Source of the DNA: Actinomycetes bacterium
GTDB lineage: Bacteria; Actinomycetota; Acidimicrobiia; Acidimicrobiales; RAAP-2
Length of the DNA: 64,000 bases
NCBI GenBank assembly: GCA_021806045.1
Contig: JAJZDI010000004.1
Coordinates: forward strand, 26,748 to 90,747
Direction of reading: 5' to 3'
Position 1 is the first letter of the stretch; each line of letters begins with the position of its first letter. Shown here in pieces: positions 34,233 to 42,879 of this stretch. A program made the position numbers and the translations under genes. The notes beneath the pieces are model-generated. The model did no database searches and had not been told where the DNA came from. It was given only the letters and a program-made list of their open reading frames with translations.

Positions 34233-34976
34233 TCAGGTGCCTGGTGGCGACGTCATGCCTGCAGGTGCAGGTGCAGTGATCACCACCTGCGGTGCCATCC
34301 CCGAGGGCGCGTGGCGTGCCGAGGGAACGAAGGCGATAAGCAGGCCTGCAGCGACGAGGAAGAGCACGAAGCCCACGTAGCGGCGGACCAGCGCCACGGC
34401 GGGGTGGGATCGCTGTTCCTCGAGGACCTCCTCGGCACTCCGACGGCGCCAGCGGGGCTGGGCCGCCGGAGCGGCCGCCGGGGCCTGGTCCACCACCTGC
34501 CCGAAGCCGGCCAGCGGGTCGACGGCCTGGGGAGCCATGCCCGGCTGTGCGTACTGCTGTGGTGCCATGGGCTGCTGGGGCGGCATGCCCGGCTGGGCGT
34601 ACTGCTGAGGTGGCATGGGCTGGGCGTACTGCTGAGGTGGCATGCCCGGCTGGGCGTACTGCTGAGGTGGCATGCCCGGCTGGGCGTACTGCTGAGGTGG
34701 CATGGGCTGGGCGTACTGCTGGGGCGGCATGCCCGGCTGGGCGTACTGCTGGGGCGGCATGGGCTGGGCGTACTGCTGGGGCGGCATGCCCGGCTGGGCG
34801 TACTGCTGGGGCACGGCACCCGAATTGAAGAATGCGTTACCCGAGCCGTCACCGAGGTCCGATCCCGCCATGCCCTGGGGCGGCATGCCGGCGGCAGCCA
34901 TCGCTTGGGCCTGTTGGGCAGCTGCCTCCTGGGCACGCTTCTTCTCCAGCTGCTTGCGGCTGATAGCGAACTCCAT
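34233..34976 (-). CDS. Pro/Gln-repeat membrane protein coupled to the Liv-type transporter
   Basis: 247 residues from ATG 34976; a GTG one codon earlier is also possible. The ATG overlaps the transporter stop as TGATG, and GGAGG lies 7 nt before it. A charged helix (about 5-25, SRKQLEKKRAQEAAAQQAQ) is followed by nine copies of PQQYAQP in units of 9-10 residues (about 58-150). A basic linker (RWRRRSAEEVLEEQRSHP) leads to one membrane helix (FVLFLVAAGLLIAFVP) near the C-terminus. The repeat is the same as in the tail of the upstream transporter. No known family is recognised. It probably keeps a disordered domain next to the transporter at the inner face of the membrane. Confidence 0.8.
   Translation of the reverse strand: MEFAISRKQLEKKRAQEAAAQQAQAMAAAGMPPQGMAGSDLGDGSGNAFFNSGAVPQQYAQPGMPPQQYAQPMPPQQYAQPGMPPQQYAQPMPPQQYAQPGMPPQQYAQPGMPPQQYAQPMPPQQYAQPGMPPQQPMAPQQYAQPGMAPQAVDPLAGFGQVVDQAPAAAPAAQPRWRRRSAEEVLEEQRSHPAVALVRRYVGFVLFLVAAGLLIAFVPSARHAPSGMAPQVVITAPAPAGMTSPPGT
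34536..34813 (-). repeat. 27/30-bp coding repeats for PQQYAQP units
   Basis: Nine units alternate between PQQYAQPGMP (30 bp) and PQQYAQPMP (27 bp). Neighbouring units are nearly identical in DNA, with synonymous change between GGT and GGG glycine/proline codon contexts marking two sub-blocks. A related unit occurs in the transporter gene near 35110-35140. Confidence 0.9.
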
Positions 34977-37900
34977 CACGCACCTCCTACCGGGTGGCCG
35001 TTACCCGCCTGGGCACCACCGGCTCCGTTCGGATCGACCCACCCTGCCGGCGGCGCGTTGACGTAGCCGGGCGGCGGGGGTGGTGGCGCCATCTGCATCC
35101 CCGGCTGGGGCGGCATGGGCTGGGCGTACTGCTGGGGCGCTGCCGGCATCGGAGCCGCCCCGACACCGGCGGCCACCGGTTGGGGCGCAGGAGCACCGAC
35201 GGTTGCGGGCACCTTCGGTGCCGGGCGTGGCGCCACCGGGCCGGATCGGCGCACGGCGGCGTCGTCGGTACCGAGATAGGCGGCGACCACGGAGGGGTCG
35301 TTCAGCACCTCCGACGTGCTCCCTTCGGAGATGAACCGGCCGACGTGCATGCACATGAGGCGATCCGCCACCGAGGAGACGAGGGGGACGTCGTGCTCGA
35401 TGACCACGAAGGCGGCACCCGTCTGCTCGCGCAGGCCCAGGATCAGCTCGCCGAGTGCTTCGGACTCGCGCTGGGCGATCCCCGAGGTCGGCTCGTCGAG
35501 GAGGAGCACCTTTGGCCGGTGCGCCACGGCGCACGCCAGCTCGACCACCCGGCGGGTACCAGTCGACAGCTCGGAGATGAACGAGTCCCGGTAGCGCTCG
35601 AGACCCATCTCGACGAGCAGCTCCTCGACCCTGTCCCGGATCGCCTCCTCCGAGTGCACCACGGCCGACAACCCAAGAGCTTCGGCCAGCGGGTCCCGGA
35701 CCGGCACCGACTGCTCGAGGGCGGTGGCCAGCGTGTCCGCCACGGTGAGGGACGGGAACAGGCGGGCGTCCTGGAAGACACGCCCGAGTCCCTGCGAGGC
35801 ACGGCGGGCCGGGGACAGCCGGGTGATCTCCCTCCCCTCCATGGCGACATGACCGGAATCGGGGACCGTGAAGCCCGAGCACACGTCGAAGAGGGTCGTC
35901 TTGCCGGCGCCGTTCGAGCCGATGATCCCGAGGATCTCGCCCGGTGCCACGCTCAGGCTGACGTCGTCCAGAGCGGCGACACCTCCGTAGTGCTTGGACA
36001 CGCCGGCGACGGTGAACGCCGGCGGCGGCGCGCCCGGGGTACCCGGTGGCGGCGGTGCCGCCACCAACTGAGGCCCTTCGCCCGATGCTGCCGCCTGGGC
36101 GGCTCGGCGGCGTGCCCGCTTCGCTGCAGAGAGGAACACCGACCGCAGCAGCTTCGGCTGCTGGGAGAGGTCGGGTGTGGGGCCGCTGAAGCGCACGCGC
36201 CCGCGCTCCATGAAGATGGCCCTCCCCGAGATGGCCGTCGCGACGTTCACCGACTGCTCGACGATGACGACGGTCACACCGCTGGCGGCGAGCGCTCGGA
36301 CGACCTCGAGCAGGTCGGCGACGACCGACGGCGACAGGCCGAGCGACAGCTCGTCGATGAGGAGGAGCTTGGGCCGGCACAGCAGGGCCTGGGCCAGCGC
36401 CAGCATCTGCTGCTCACCACCGGAGAGGAGCCCCGCCCGCTGGTCCCGCCGGGCACGCAGGATCGGGAACATCGTGAGCACCCGCTCCATGGCGGCCGCG
36501 ATGAACGCCTGGTCCTTCATGTGATGGCGAGCCGTCCACGTGGCCAGGCGCAGGTTCTCCGCAACCGTGAGCGACGGGAAGACGCTGCGACCTCCGAGCA
36601 CCGTGACCAGACCGGCCTGCACCCGCTGCGCCGGTGTCAGGGAGCTGATGTCCTGCCCGGCGAAGCGGACGGCGCCGCGAGTGGGGGTGAGGAGCCCGGC
36701 GATGGTGCGCAGGACCGTGGTCTTGCCGGCGCCGTTCGTCCCGAGCAGGGCGACCACCTCGGTCTGCCCGATGCCGATGGCCACCTGATTGAGCACCTTC
36801 GTCCTGCTCGTGTAGCCGGCGTCCACGTCGACCAGCGACACCAGCGACAGCTGCCGGTCCGGTGGGCTGGCGTCGGGCGCCTTGCCGTCCGCTGGGCCCT
36901 CCTGGCCGGCCTCGAGGGCCTCGAGGGCACCGAGGCGGAGTGCGGCGCTGTGTGCCTTCTCGTTGATGCCGCCCGCCAGCATCAGCTCGCGTGCGCGTGC
37001 CGACTCCTCGCCCGGCTGATGCAGCTCGGACGCTTCTGCCTTGCGGCCCAGGCGCAACTCCAGGCGGGTGAGCCACCAGTCGCGGACCATGAACACGAGC
37101 GATCCCAGGCCTTCGGGGATGACGAGCAGGATGAACAGCACGCCGACGCCGGTGGCGAGGAGCTGGAGGCTCTGGACGGGGATGAGGTTGACCCCTTCGA
37201 TCACGATGGCGCCGAGGACGGCGCCGGAGATGGAGCCGAGGCCGCCGATCACCACCATGACGAACACGGTGATCGACAGGTCCGGCTGGAGGCCACCGGC
37301 CTTGATGCCCTCGACGCTCAGCTCGTAGAGGCTCCCAGCGATACCGGCGATGGCGCCGGAGATGACGAAAGCCAGGAGCTTGCTTCGCATGGGACTGACG
37401 CCGTAGGCGGCGGCACCTCGAGCGTTGTCACGCACAGCGATGATGCCCCGTCCCGTCCTGGCAAGCCGCATGTTCCGCACGCCCGCGACAACCAGGATCA
37501 GGATCGCCAGGCAGAACTCGTAGAAGGTCGCCTGGGAACCGAGGTTGATCCGGCCGAAGAGGATCGGCCGTCCCACCTGGGACGGGTTCAGCCACGGGAA
37601 GAACTGCGACGAGAGGAGGTAGGAGGAGACGGGAACGGCGAAGGCCAGGGTGGCCACGGCCAGATACAGGCCGGGGACCCGCAGGGACGGGATGCCCAGG
37701 ATCACCGCCACCACGGCGCCGACCACCGCGGCTGCCACCATCGCCACCAGGAAGTTCACGTTCTGGTGGATGAGGAGCGCACCCGCGGTGGCTGCTCCCA
37801 CGCCGACGAAGGCGAACTGCCCCAGGCTGATCTGGCCGGCCCATCCGGTGAGCACCACGATCGACACGCCGATGATGGCGTAGATGGCGACGCTGGCGCT

Positions 37901-39067
37901 CACCAATTGGTTCGACTGGCTGAAGGTGAGCGGTACCGCCACGGCGGCGGCCAGCACCACGACGCCGACCACCCACTTGGCCGCCACTACCTGCCGGAGG
38001 CGGGCCAGGTGGTGGGGGATGGGAGCCACCTCGCGGATGGCGACGAAGTCGCCCATTCCCCCGTCGTCCACGCGGGTGATCCGGTTCCGCAGGATCATGA
38101 GCATGAGCCCCAGGCCGATAGCGATGAACTGGGCCACGTCCTGGGCTGCGGCCTGGAGGGTGATGGCGTAGACGACCTCATTGACCACGCCGAGGACCAG
38201 CGACCACAGCACGGTGAGCGGCAGTGACTCCATGCCCCCCAGCACGGCGGCAGCCAGCGGAAGCAGCAGGGCCGCCGGGGTGGTGACCTGCCCGACCGTG
38301 AAGTTCCCGATGTTGGACTGGGCGGCCAGGATGGCGCCCACCCCCGAGAGGAGCGCGGCCACGATCCACGTCACCCGGCTCAGGTTCCGGACGGGGATCC
38401 CGAGCAGCAGGGCCCGCTCGGACGAGTCCGCCGCGCCCCGGATGGCCACGCCGTAGTCGGTGCGGACGAAGAACACGTAGAGGAGGATGAGGGCCACGGG
38501 AACGGCAGCCATGGCCACGATGTCGTCCCCCGTGAACGAGTTGGGGTTCAGGTAGAACGAGATGTGGATGGGGAAGCTGAAGGTGCCGGCCGACTTCTGG
38601 GGCACCAGGTTCTCGAACCCGAGCTGGGCGGCGCCCAGCAGCTGGTAGATGCCGATGGTGGCCACTGTCAGCAGGAGCCGGGGCGCGTTGGACATGCGGC
38701 GGATGAAGAGGGCCTCGACCAGCCAGCCGGTGACGACGGCGGCCACCAGCCCGAGCGGTACGGCCACCCAGTATGACCAGCCCTTGCCCTCGACCAGCAG
38801 CACGGCGACGGCCGCTGCCAGCCCGCCCATCACCTGCTGGGAGAAGTTGATGATGCGGGCCGAGCGGTAGATGAGGACCAGGCCCATGGCCACGAGCGCG
38901 TCCAGGCCGCCGACCACCAGGCCCTTGACCAGCACGCCGGCCCCGAACGGGTGGACCTTGTCGACGCCGAAGTAGGCGGCGACGAGGACCACCGCGATGC
39001 CGACGCCGATGAGGATCCTCCGTTGGGTTGCTTGGTCGCGACCGCCGGTCGCAAGAGTCGTCGTCAT
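34976..39067 (-). CDS. Four-domain branched-chain amino acid-type ABC transporter (LivH-LivM-LivF-LivG fusion)
   Basis: 1363 residues from ATG 39067, which overlaps the binding-protein stop in an ATGA. Domains in order: LivH-like permease (about 1-340), LivM-like permease (about 350-660), LivF-type ATPase (about 735-970; Walker A GTNGAGKTT, signature LLSGGEQQMLAL, LLLIDELSLGLSP) and LivG-type ATPase (about 1015-1265; Walker A GSNGAGKTT, VFQDARLFPSLTV, VLLLDEPTSGI). The second ATPase signature is ELSTGTRRVVEL, not LSGGQ. A Pro-rich tail of about 95 residues ends with PQQYAQPMPPQPGM and PPPPPPGYVNAPP. One chain therefore carries all membrane and motor parts that are normally four genes. It imports an unknown substrate delivered by the upstream LivK-like protein. 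Confidence 0.93.
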   Translation of the reverse strand: MTTTLATGGRDQATQRRILIGVGIAVVLVAAYFGVDKVHPFGAGVLVKGLVVGGLDALVAMGLVLIYRSARIINFSQQVMGGLAAAVAVLLVEGKGWSYWVAVPLGLVAAVVTGWLVEALFIRRMSNAPRLLLTVATIGIYQLLGAAQLGFENLVPQKSAGTFSFPIHISFYLNPNSFTGDDIVAMAAVPVALILLYVFFVRTDYGVAIRGAADSSERALLLGIPVRNLSRVTWIVAALLSGVGAILAAQSNIGNFTVGQVTTPAALLLPLAAAVLGGMESLPLTVLWSLVLGVVNEVVYAITLQAAAQDVAQFIAIGLGLMLMILRNRITRVDDGGMGDFVAIREVAPIPHHLARLRQVVAAKWVVGVVVLAAAVAVPLTFSQSNQLVSASVAIYAIIGVSIVVLTGWAGQISLGQFAFVGVGAATAGALLIHQNVNFLVAMVAAAVVGAVVAVILGIPSLRVPGLYLAVATLAFAVPVSSYLLSSQFFPWLNPSQVGRPILFGRINLGSQATFYEFCLAILILVVAGVRNMRLARTGRGIIAVRDNARGAAAYGVSPMRSKLLAFVISGAIAGIAGSLYELSVEGIKAGGLQPDLSITVFVMVVIGGLGSISGAVLGAIVIEGVNLIPVQSLQLLATGVGVLFILLVIPEGLGSLVFMVRDWWLTRLELRLGRKAEASELHQPGEESARARELMLAGGINEKAHSAALRLGALEALEAGQEGPADGKAPDASPPDRQLSLVSLVDVDAGYTSRTKVLNQVAIGIGQTEVVALLGTNGAGKTTVLRTIAGLLTPTRGAVRFAGQDISSLTPAQRVQAGLVTVLGGRSVFPSLTVAENLRLATWTARHHMKDQAFIAAAMERVLTMFPILRARRDQRAGLLSGGEQQMLALAQALLCRPKLLLIDELSLGLSPSVVADLLEVVRALAASGVTVVIVEQSVNVATAISGRAIFMERGRVRFSGPTPDLSQQPKLLRSVFLSAAKRARRRAAQAAASGEGPQLVAAPPPPGTPGAPPPAFTVAGVSKHYGGVAALDDVSLSVAPGEILGIIGSNGAGKTTLFDVCSGFTVPDSGHVAMEGREITRLSPARRASQGLGRVFQDARLFPSLTVADTLATALEQSVPVRDPLAEALGLSAVVHSEEAIRDRVEELLVEMGLERYRDSFISELSTGTRRVVELACAVAHRPKVLLLDEPTSGIAQRESEALGELILGLREQTGAAFVVIEHDVPLVSSVADRLMCMHVGRFISEGSTSEVLNDPSVVAAYLGTDDAAVRRSGPVAPRPAPKVPATVGAPAPQPVAAGVGAAPMPAAPQQYAQPMPPQPGMQMAPPPPPPGYVNAPPAGWVDPNGAGGAQAGNGHPVGGA

Positions 39068-40827
39068 CGGACCTGCTTTCCAGGAGCTGTGGTCTTGGTC
39101 TTGGCTGATGGCGGGGCAACCGCGCCCGTCGCCGCCGAGCCGAGCTTCAACTGGCCCTGCTGACCCGGCTTGGGGAAGGACGTCGGCGACGGGATCGAGC
39201 AGGCGAGCGGCTTGCTGAGCGGCATGGTCGTGATGTTCGAGAAGTACGGGTACTGGGTGCCCCCGTTGCACAGCTCGAAGGCGCCCTTCTGGCCGTCGGC
39301 GATGCTGGTGCCGTTCGGGTCCCACTTCATGATCTGGAACGTGGACGAGGGATCGTAGGGTCCGTACGCACCGTTCCATCCGGCGAGCTCACCGCCAGGG
39401 ATCGACTCGGGGATCGACTTCATCGCCTGCTCGAAGTTGGCCGGGGTGAGGTTGGGTCCGGCCAGCTGGAGCGCATCGAAGAACTGCAGCACGGTGGCGT
39501 AGACGAGGTTGTAGGAGGGGAAGATCTTCGCCGACGGGTCGGTGTTCCCCAGGTTGAAGGCCGTGTTGGCCTCGGCGTCGGCCAGCGGCAACGGGTAGGC
39601 GCCCGTGGTGATCAGGTGCTTGGTCTGGCTTGCCGGGTAGAGCCGCATGAACTTCTCGGTGGTGGTGGCGCCGGCCGCGTACAGCGACTGGAAGAACCAT
39701 TCCGGCTCGTAGTGATCGGCGTTGGCCGACTTGAAGTAGAACATCGGGGAGATCGGGTCGCACCCGGAGCAGATGACCGTGTTGACGCCCGCCTGCTGCA
39801 TTTCGGAGATGGCGCTCGACGCCTCGTCGCCCAGCTTGGACAGGTCGAAGGTGACCGCCGCCTGCTTCACCGGTAGCAGGTTGTACTGCTGGAGCGCCTG
39901 GTCGAGCGCCTGGGTGCAGGCAGCACCCTGGGGCGTGTTCTGGTAGACGACGCCGATCTTGATGGGCTTGCCCTTGAGCGAGCCGCCGGCGAACTGGGCG
40001 CCCACGCCCCTCAGCTGGCGGCCGAAGATGGCGGCGATGCCGTCCGCCGACTTGTTGCAGTTGGGTCCAGGGGAGTACAGCCACGGACTGTTCTGCTGGT
40101 AGTACTGCTGAGTGTGGATGTAGAGCTGGAAGGCGATGACGTGGTTCGCCATCAGGTCCTCGGTGTAGGGATCGCTGGAACCGACCAGTGAGATGTCGGC
40201 GAAGGCGTGGAGCGAGTCGGCAACGTTGACCGCGTCCGCCTCGGCCTGGGTGGCGCCGCCGCCCGTGTCCTCGGTGATGAAGTTCCCCTTGCCCACGTAG
40301 GGCTCGAGGACCACGTGGCGCCCGTAGAGCTCGAAGCTCTTGTTGAAGGTGTTGAACAGGGCCTGCATCATCTGGATGGCTTCCTGGCTGGTGCCCACGA
40401 CGTCCTTGGGCACGAGGGTGTAGAGGGCGTTCAGGATGCTCGACGTCGCCTCGCGGAACGACACGTTGATGGTCGTCGCCGTCACACCCGGTGCGGTCGC
40501 CCCGCCGTTGTTCCCGTGCCAGGCGGGCTCACAGGGCGGCGCGTAGTTCGACCACGGCACCTGGAGGACTCGCGGCCCGCAGGCGATGCCACCGGCAGTG
40601 ACCCCCGCGCCGTAGGGCGCGTTCATCGGTGTCTGACCCTTCAGGTAGGTGATGCCGGTGCCAGCCGTCGACAGCGACGAACTGGCCACCTTGGGCAGGC
40701 CCAGCAGCGCGGCCACCAGCAGCACGATGAGGGCGGCACCGAACAACTGCCGGTTCACGATGGCCCGGTTGCGCTCGCGGTGACGGGCCGGGTTCCCAGC
40801 CGTGCCCTGAAAGACTGTTCCAGCCAA
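39064..40827 (-). CDS. LivK-type substrate-binding protein, membrane-anchored
   Basis: 587 residues from TTG 40827, chosen because AAGGGGGAAC precedes it; the frame is open to 40923 without a ribosome site. One hydrophobic segment (LFGAALIVLLVAALLG, about 25-40) has no lipobox Cys, so it is an uncleaved anchor or signal peptide. The body is a type-1 periplasmic binding fold: TINVSFRE, DISLVGSSDPYTEDLMANHV, IKIGVVYQNTPQGAACTQAL, ISEMQQAGVNTVICSGCDP. It is longer than typical LivK (about 390), with extra sequence at both ends. The stop overlaps the transporter start, so both are made together. The ligand is unknown. Confidence 0.9.
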   Translation of the reverse strand: MAGTVFQGTAGNPARHRERNRAIVNRQLFGAALIVLLVAALLGLPKVASSSLSTAGTGITYLKGQTPMNAPYGAGVTAGGIACGPRVLQVPWSNYAPPCEPAWHGNNGGATAPGVTATTINVSFREATSSILNALYTLVPKDVVGTSQEAIQMMQALFNTFNKSFELYGRHVVLEPYVGKGNFITEDTGGGATQAEADAVNVADSLHAFADISLVGSSDPYTEDLMANHVIAFQLYIHTQQYYQQNSPWLYSPGPNCNKSADGIAAIFGRQLRGVGAQFAGGSLKGKPIKIGVVYQNTPQGAACTQALDQALQQYNLLPVKQAAVTFDLSKLGDEASSAISEMQQAGVNTVICSGCDPISPMFYFKSANADHYEPEWFFQSLYAAGATTTEKFMRLYPASQTKHLITTGAYPLPLADAEANTAFNLGNTDPSAKIFPSYNLVYATVLQFFDALQLAGPNLTPANFEQAMKSIPESIPGGELAGWNGAYGPYDPSSTFQIMKWDPNGTSIADGQKGAFELCNGGTQYPYFSNITTMPLSKPLACSIPSPTSFPKPGQQGQLKLGSAATGAVAPPSAKTKTTAPGKQVR

Positions 40828-41192
40828 TGTTCCCCCTTGTGCAAGGTGGCGACGATCAGGGAACGTGCCCTGCCAGCCGCCGGGCTCGACCCCCACGGGC
40901 ACTGCACACGTCGCCCGGCTCACGCTGAGTCACGGAAACGTTAGTGCAGCGCCCTGGCGCGGCGGTGGGTTTCACCTCCGCGCCGGGAGCCGATCGTCAT
41001 CCTGTCGTCCTCGGTATCCGATCCGGTCATCCGACCGTCCGAGTATTCGTCGGCGCGTCGGGCGGTCTACCTGAGCGACTTGTGCACTTCGACGATGACA
41101 TGGACAGAAACATATCGAGATGCGCCGTCCCGGGCCCGGTCCGCCAGCGCAACTACCGGTGGGAGCCGGTCGGAGGGAGCTGGTCGGAGCGG
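40828..41192. other. 365-bp region upstream of the binding-protein gene
   Basis: The region lies between the binding-protein start and the end of the GH1 gene, both on the minus strand. It is less GC-rich around 41090-41120. Possible minus-strand -10 boxes are TAACGT (40943-40938) and TATGTT (41114-41109). No convincing -35, operator or hairpin was found, and no small gene is supported. Confidence 0.4.
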
Positions 41193-42704
41193 TCAGGCGC
41201 CTGGCCGGTCCCCGGCGAGCGCGCTCCGGTCACCCCCCCGCACGGCGGCGATGGCATCCCGGTAGGCGCCGGGGGCGTCACCGCCCATGGCGTCCGTCTC
41301 CAGCCACCGGAACCCGTGCGGTCCCCGGTTCCGGTCGAGCCCGTAGAGACCGAAGCGGGGTTCGTAGGACCCCCACTCGTAGTTGTCGACCAGCGACCAG
41401 TGCCAGTAGCCACGCACGGGCAGCCCGTCGGCCACCGCGTCGGCCACCTCGCCGATGCACTCGCGCAGGTAGCGGCTGCGGTCCCAGCCGTCGAGCCGCG
41501 GGTACGAACGGTCGTGCACCACCCGGTTGCACAGCCCGTTCTCCACCACCCACAGGTCCAACCCGGGCGCCCGCGCCGACTCGAGGCGGAGCCATCGACC
41601 GAGCCCCGCCGTGTCGACGACGTCGTCCCACAGGCGGCGCCCGGGCTCCAGCGACCGCCCGCCGGCCGTGACGTGGCCCGGCAGGCGTACGTGGTTCGAC
41701 ACCACCGGGTCGTAGTAGTCGATGCCGAGGGCGTCGAGGGTCCGCTCATGGGGGCTGTCGAACACGGCCCGCACCGCCCGGCGCGCCGTCCGCATGCGCG
41801 CCGGCGCTCCCGAGCCGTAGGGGGCGGTTCGCCGGCCGAGCAGCCGCAGCGCCCGCTCGGTGGCACTGGTCGCCGGAACCAGCACCTCGTGCTGGGCCCG
41901 CCGCTCGGAGATCCAGCCGTCGAGCTCGGCGGGCTCCACCCCCATGGAGCGGGACAGCAGGAGGTCGATGAGCAGGTGGTCGAGCTCGTAGACGCTGATC
42001 GAGGCGTCGTTCGTCGTGACCTTCGCGTCGGGCCGGGCCGCATGGATGGCCTCGTAGGCCCGCACGTGCGCGGCCAGCAGGTTGTCGATCGCCGCCCAGG
42101 CGTCGGCGAAGGCCAGCGTCCGGCCCGGTGGGAACATGCCGACCAGCCAGGACGACAGCCCGACCACGTTGATCTCGTTCAGCGTCACCCACATGCCGAC
42201 CAGGTCGGCGAACGACTCGACAGCCACGTCGACCCACCGGCCGAAGTGCTCGACCGCGTCCGGCCGCAGCCAGAACTCCTCGCCCAGCCACGCCGGGTGG
42301 GTGAAGTGGTGCAGGGTGAGCAACGGCTCCATTCCCCGCTCCCGGCAGCCGGTGAGGATCGATCGGTAGCGGTCGAGCGCGGCCCGGTCGGCCTCCCCCT
42401 CCTCCGTCTCGACTCTGGCCCACTCCACCCCGAGGCGGAACGACGTGCACCCCAGCGAGGCGGCACGATCCAGCGATGCCTCGGGGTCGTCCCAGAAGCC
42501 GACCGCGTTCCCCGAGGCCTCCACCCGCCCCGTCCGCTCCCACACGCACCAGTTGTTCGCCGGCTCACCCGGGCCGTTGAAGCCGCCTTCCACCTGGAAC
42601 CCTGCCGTCGCCACGCCGAAGTGGAAGGCGTCGGGCACGAGCGGTGGGCCTGTGGACACCGTCGATGCGTCGCTGTCCGTCTGTGGTCGCGATCGTCCAG
42701 GCAT
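41193..42704 (-). CDS. Glycoside hydrolase family 1 (beta-glucosidase-like)
   Basis: 503 residues from ATG 42704. The frame extends to 42905, but the first 67 codons there lie in the upstream region of the thiolase-like gene and lack family similarity. FHFGVATAGFQVEGG is the GH1 N-terminal motif. The acid/base Glu lies in VTLNEINV (usually NEP) and the nucleophile Glu in LWVVENGLC (usually TENG). YWHWSLVDNYEWGSYEPRFG near the C-terminus is the aglycone/glycone-site motif. No signal peptide is present, so it acts in the cytoplasm on an imported or endogenous beta-glycoside. It diverges from the thiolase-like gene. Confidence 0.92.
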   Translation of the reverse strand: MPGRSRPQTDSDASTVSTGPPLVPDAFHFGVATAGFQVEGGFNGPGEPANNWCVWERTGRVEASGNAVGFWDDPEASLDRAASLGCTSFRLGVEWARVETEEGEADRAALDRYRSILTGCRERGMEPLLTLHHFTHPAWLGEEFWLRPDAVEHFGRWVDVAVESFADLVGMWVTLNEINVVGLSSWLVGMFPPGRTLAFADAWAAIDNLLAAHVRAYEAIHAARPDAKVTTNDASISVYELDHLLIDLLLSRSMGVEPAELDGWISERRAQHEVLVPATSATERALRLLGRRTAPYGSGAPARMRTARRAVRAVFDSPHERTLDALGIDYYDPVVSNHVRLPGHVTAGGRSLEPGRRLWDDVVDTAGLGRWLRLESARAPGLDLWVVENGLCNRVVHDRSYPRLDGWDRSRYLRECIGEVADAVADGLPVRGYWHWSLVDNYEWGSYEPRFGLYGLDRNRGPHGFRWLETDAMGGDAPGAYRDAIAAVRGGDRSALAGDRPGA

Positions 42705-42854
42705 CGGCTCAGCATCCCAGGGACGGGATGCCTCTGCACGCGCGGCACTAGCCTCTCGGACCCGGAGGCGGCATCGACCGGGCGCGCACCGGTGGGGAGC
42801 GCCGGGCCACCCGGCGAACAGCGAGAACGGTTCGACGGGCACCGACGAATCGAC

Positions 42855-42874
42855 GAACGGAACGGAACGGAACG
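42855..42874 (+). repeat. Pentanucleotide repeat (GAACG)4 next to a start codon
   Basis: Four perfect GAACG units end 5 nt before the ATG at 42880 and occupy the place of the ribosome-binding site. A possible -10 box, TAGCCT, lies at 42749-42754. Confidence 0.8.
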
Positions 42875-42879
42875 GCACC

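Noticed and set aside
40917-40950. TGACTCA palindrome upstream of the binding-protein gene as a fifth copy of the CTGAC operator
   Set aside because: The spacing between half-sites is wrong (no N5) and the arms differ, so it was not included in the proposed regulon.
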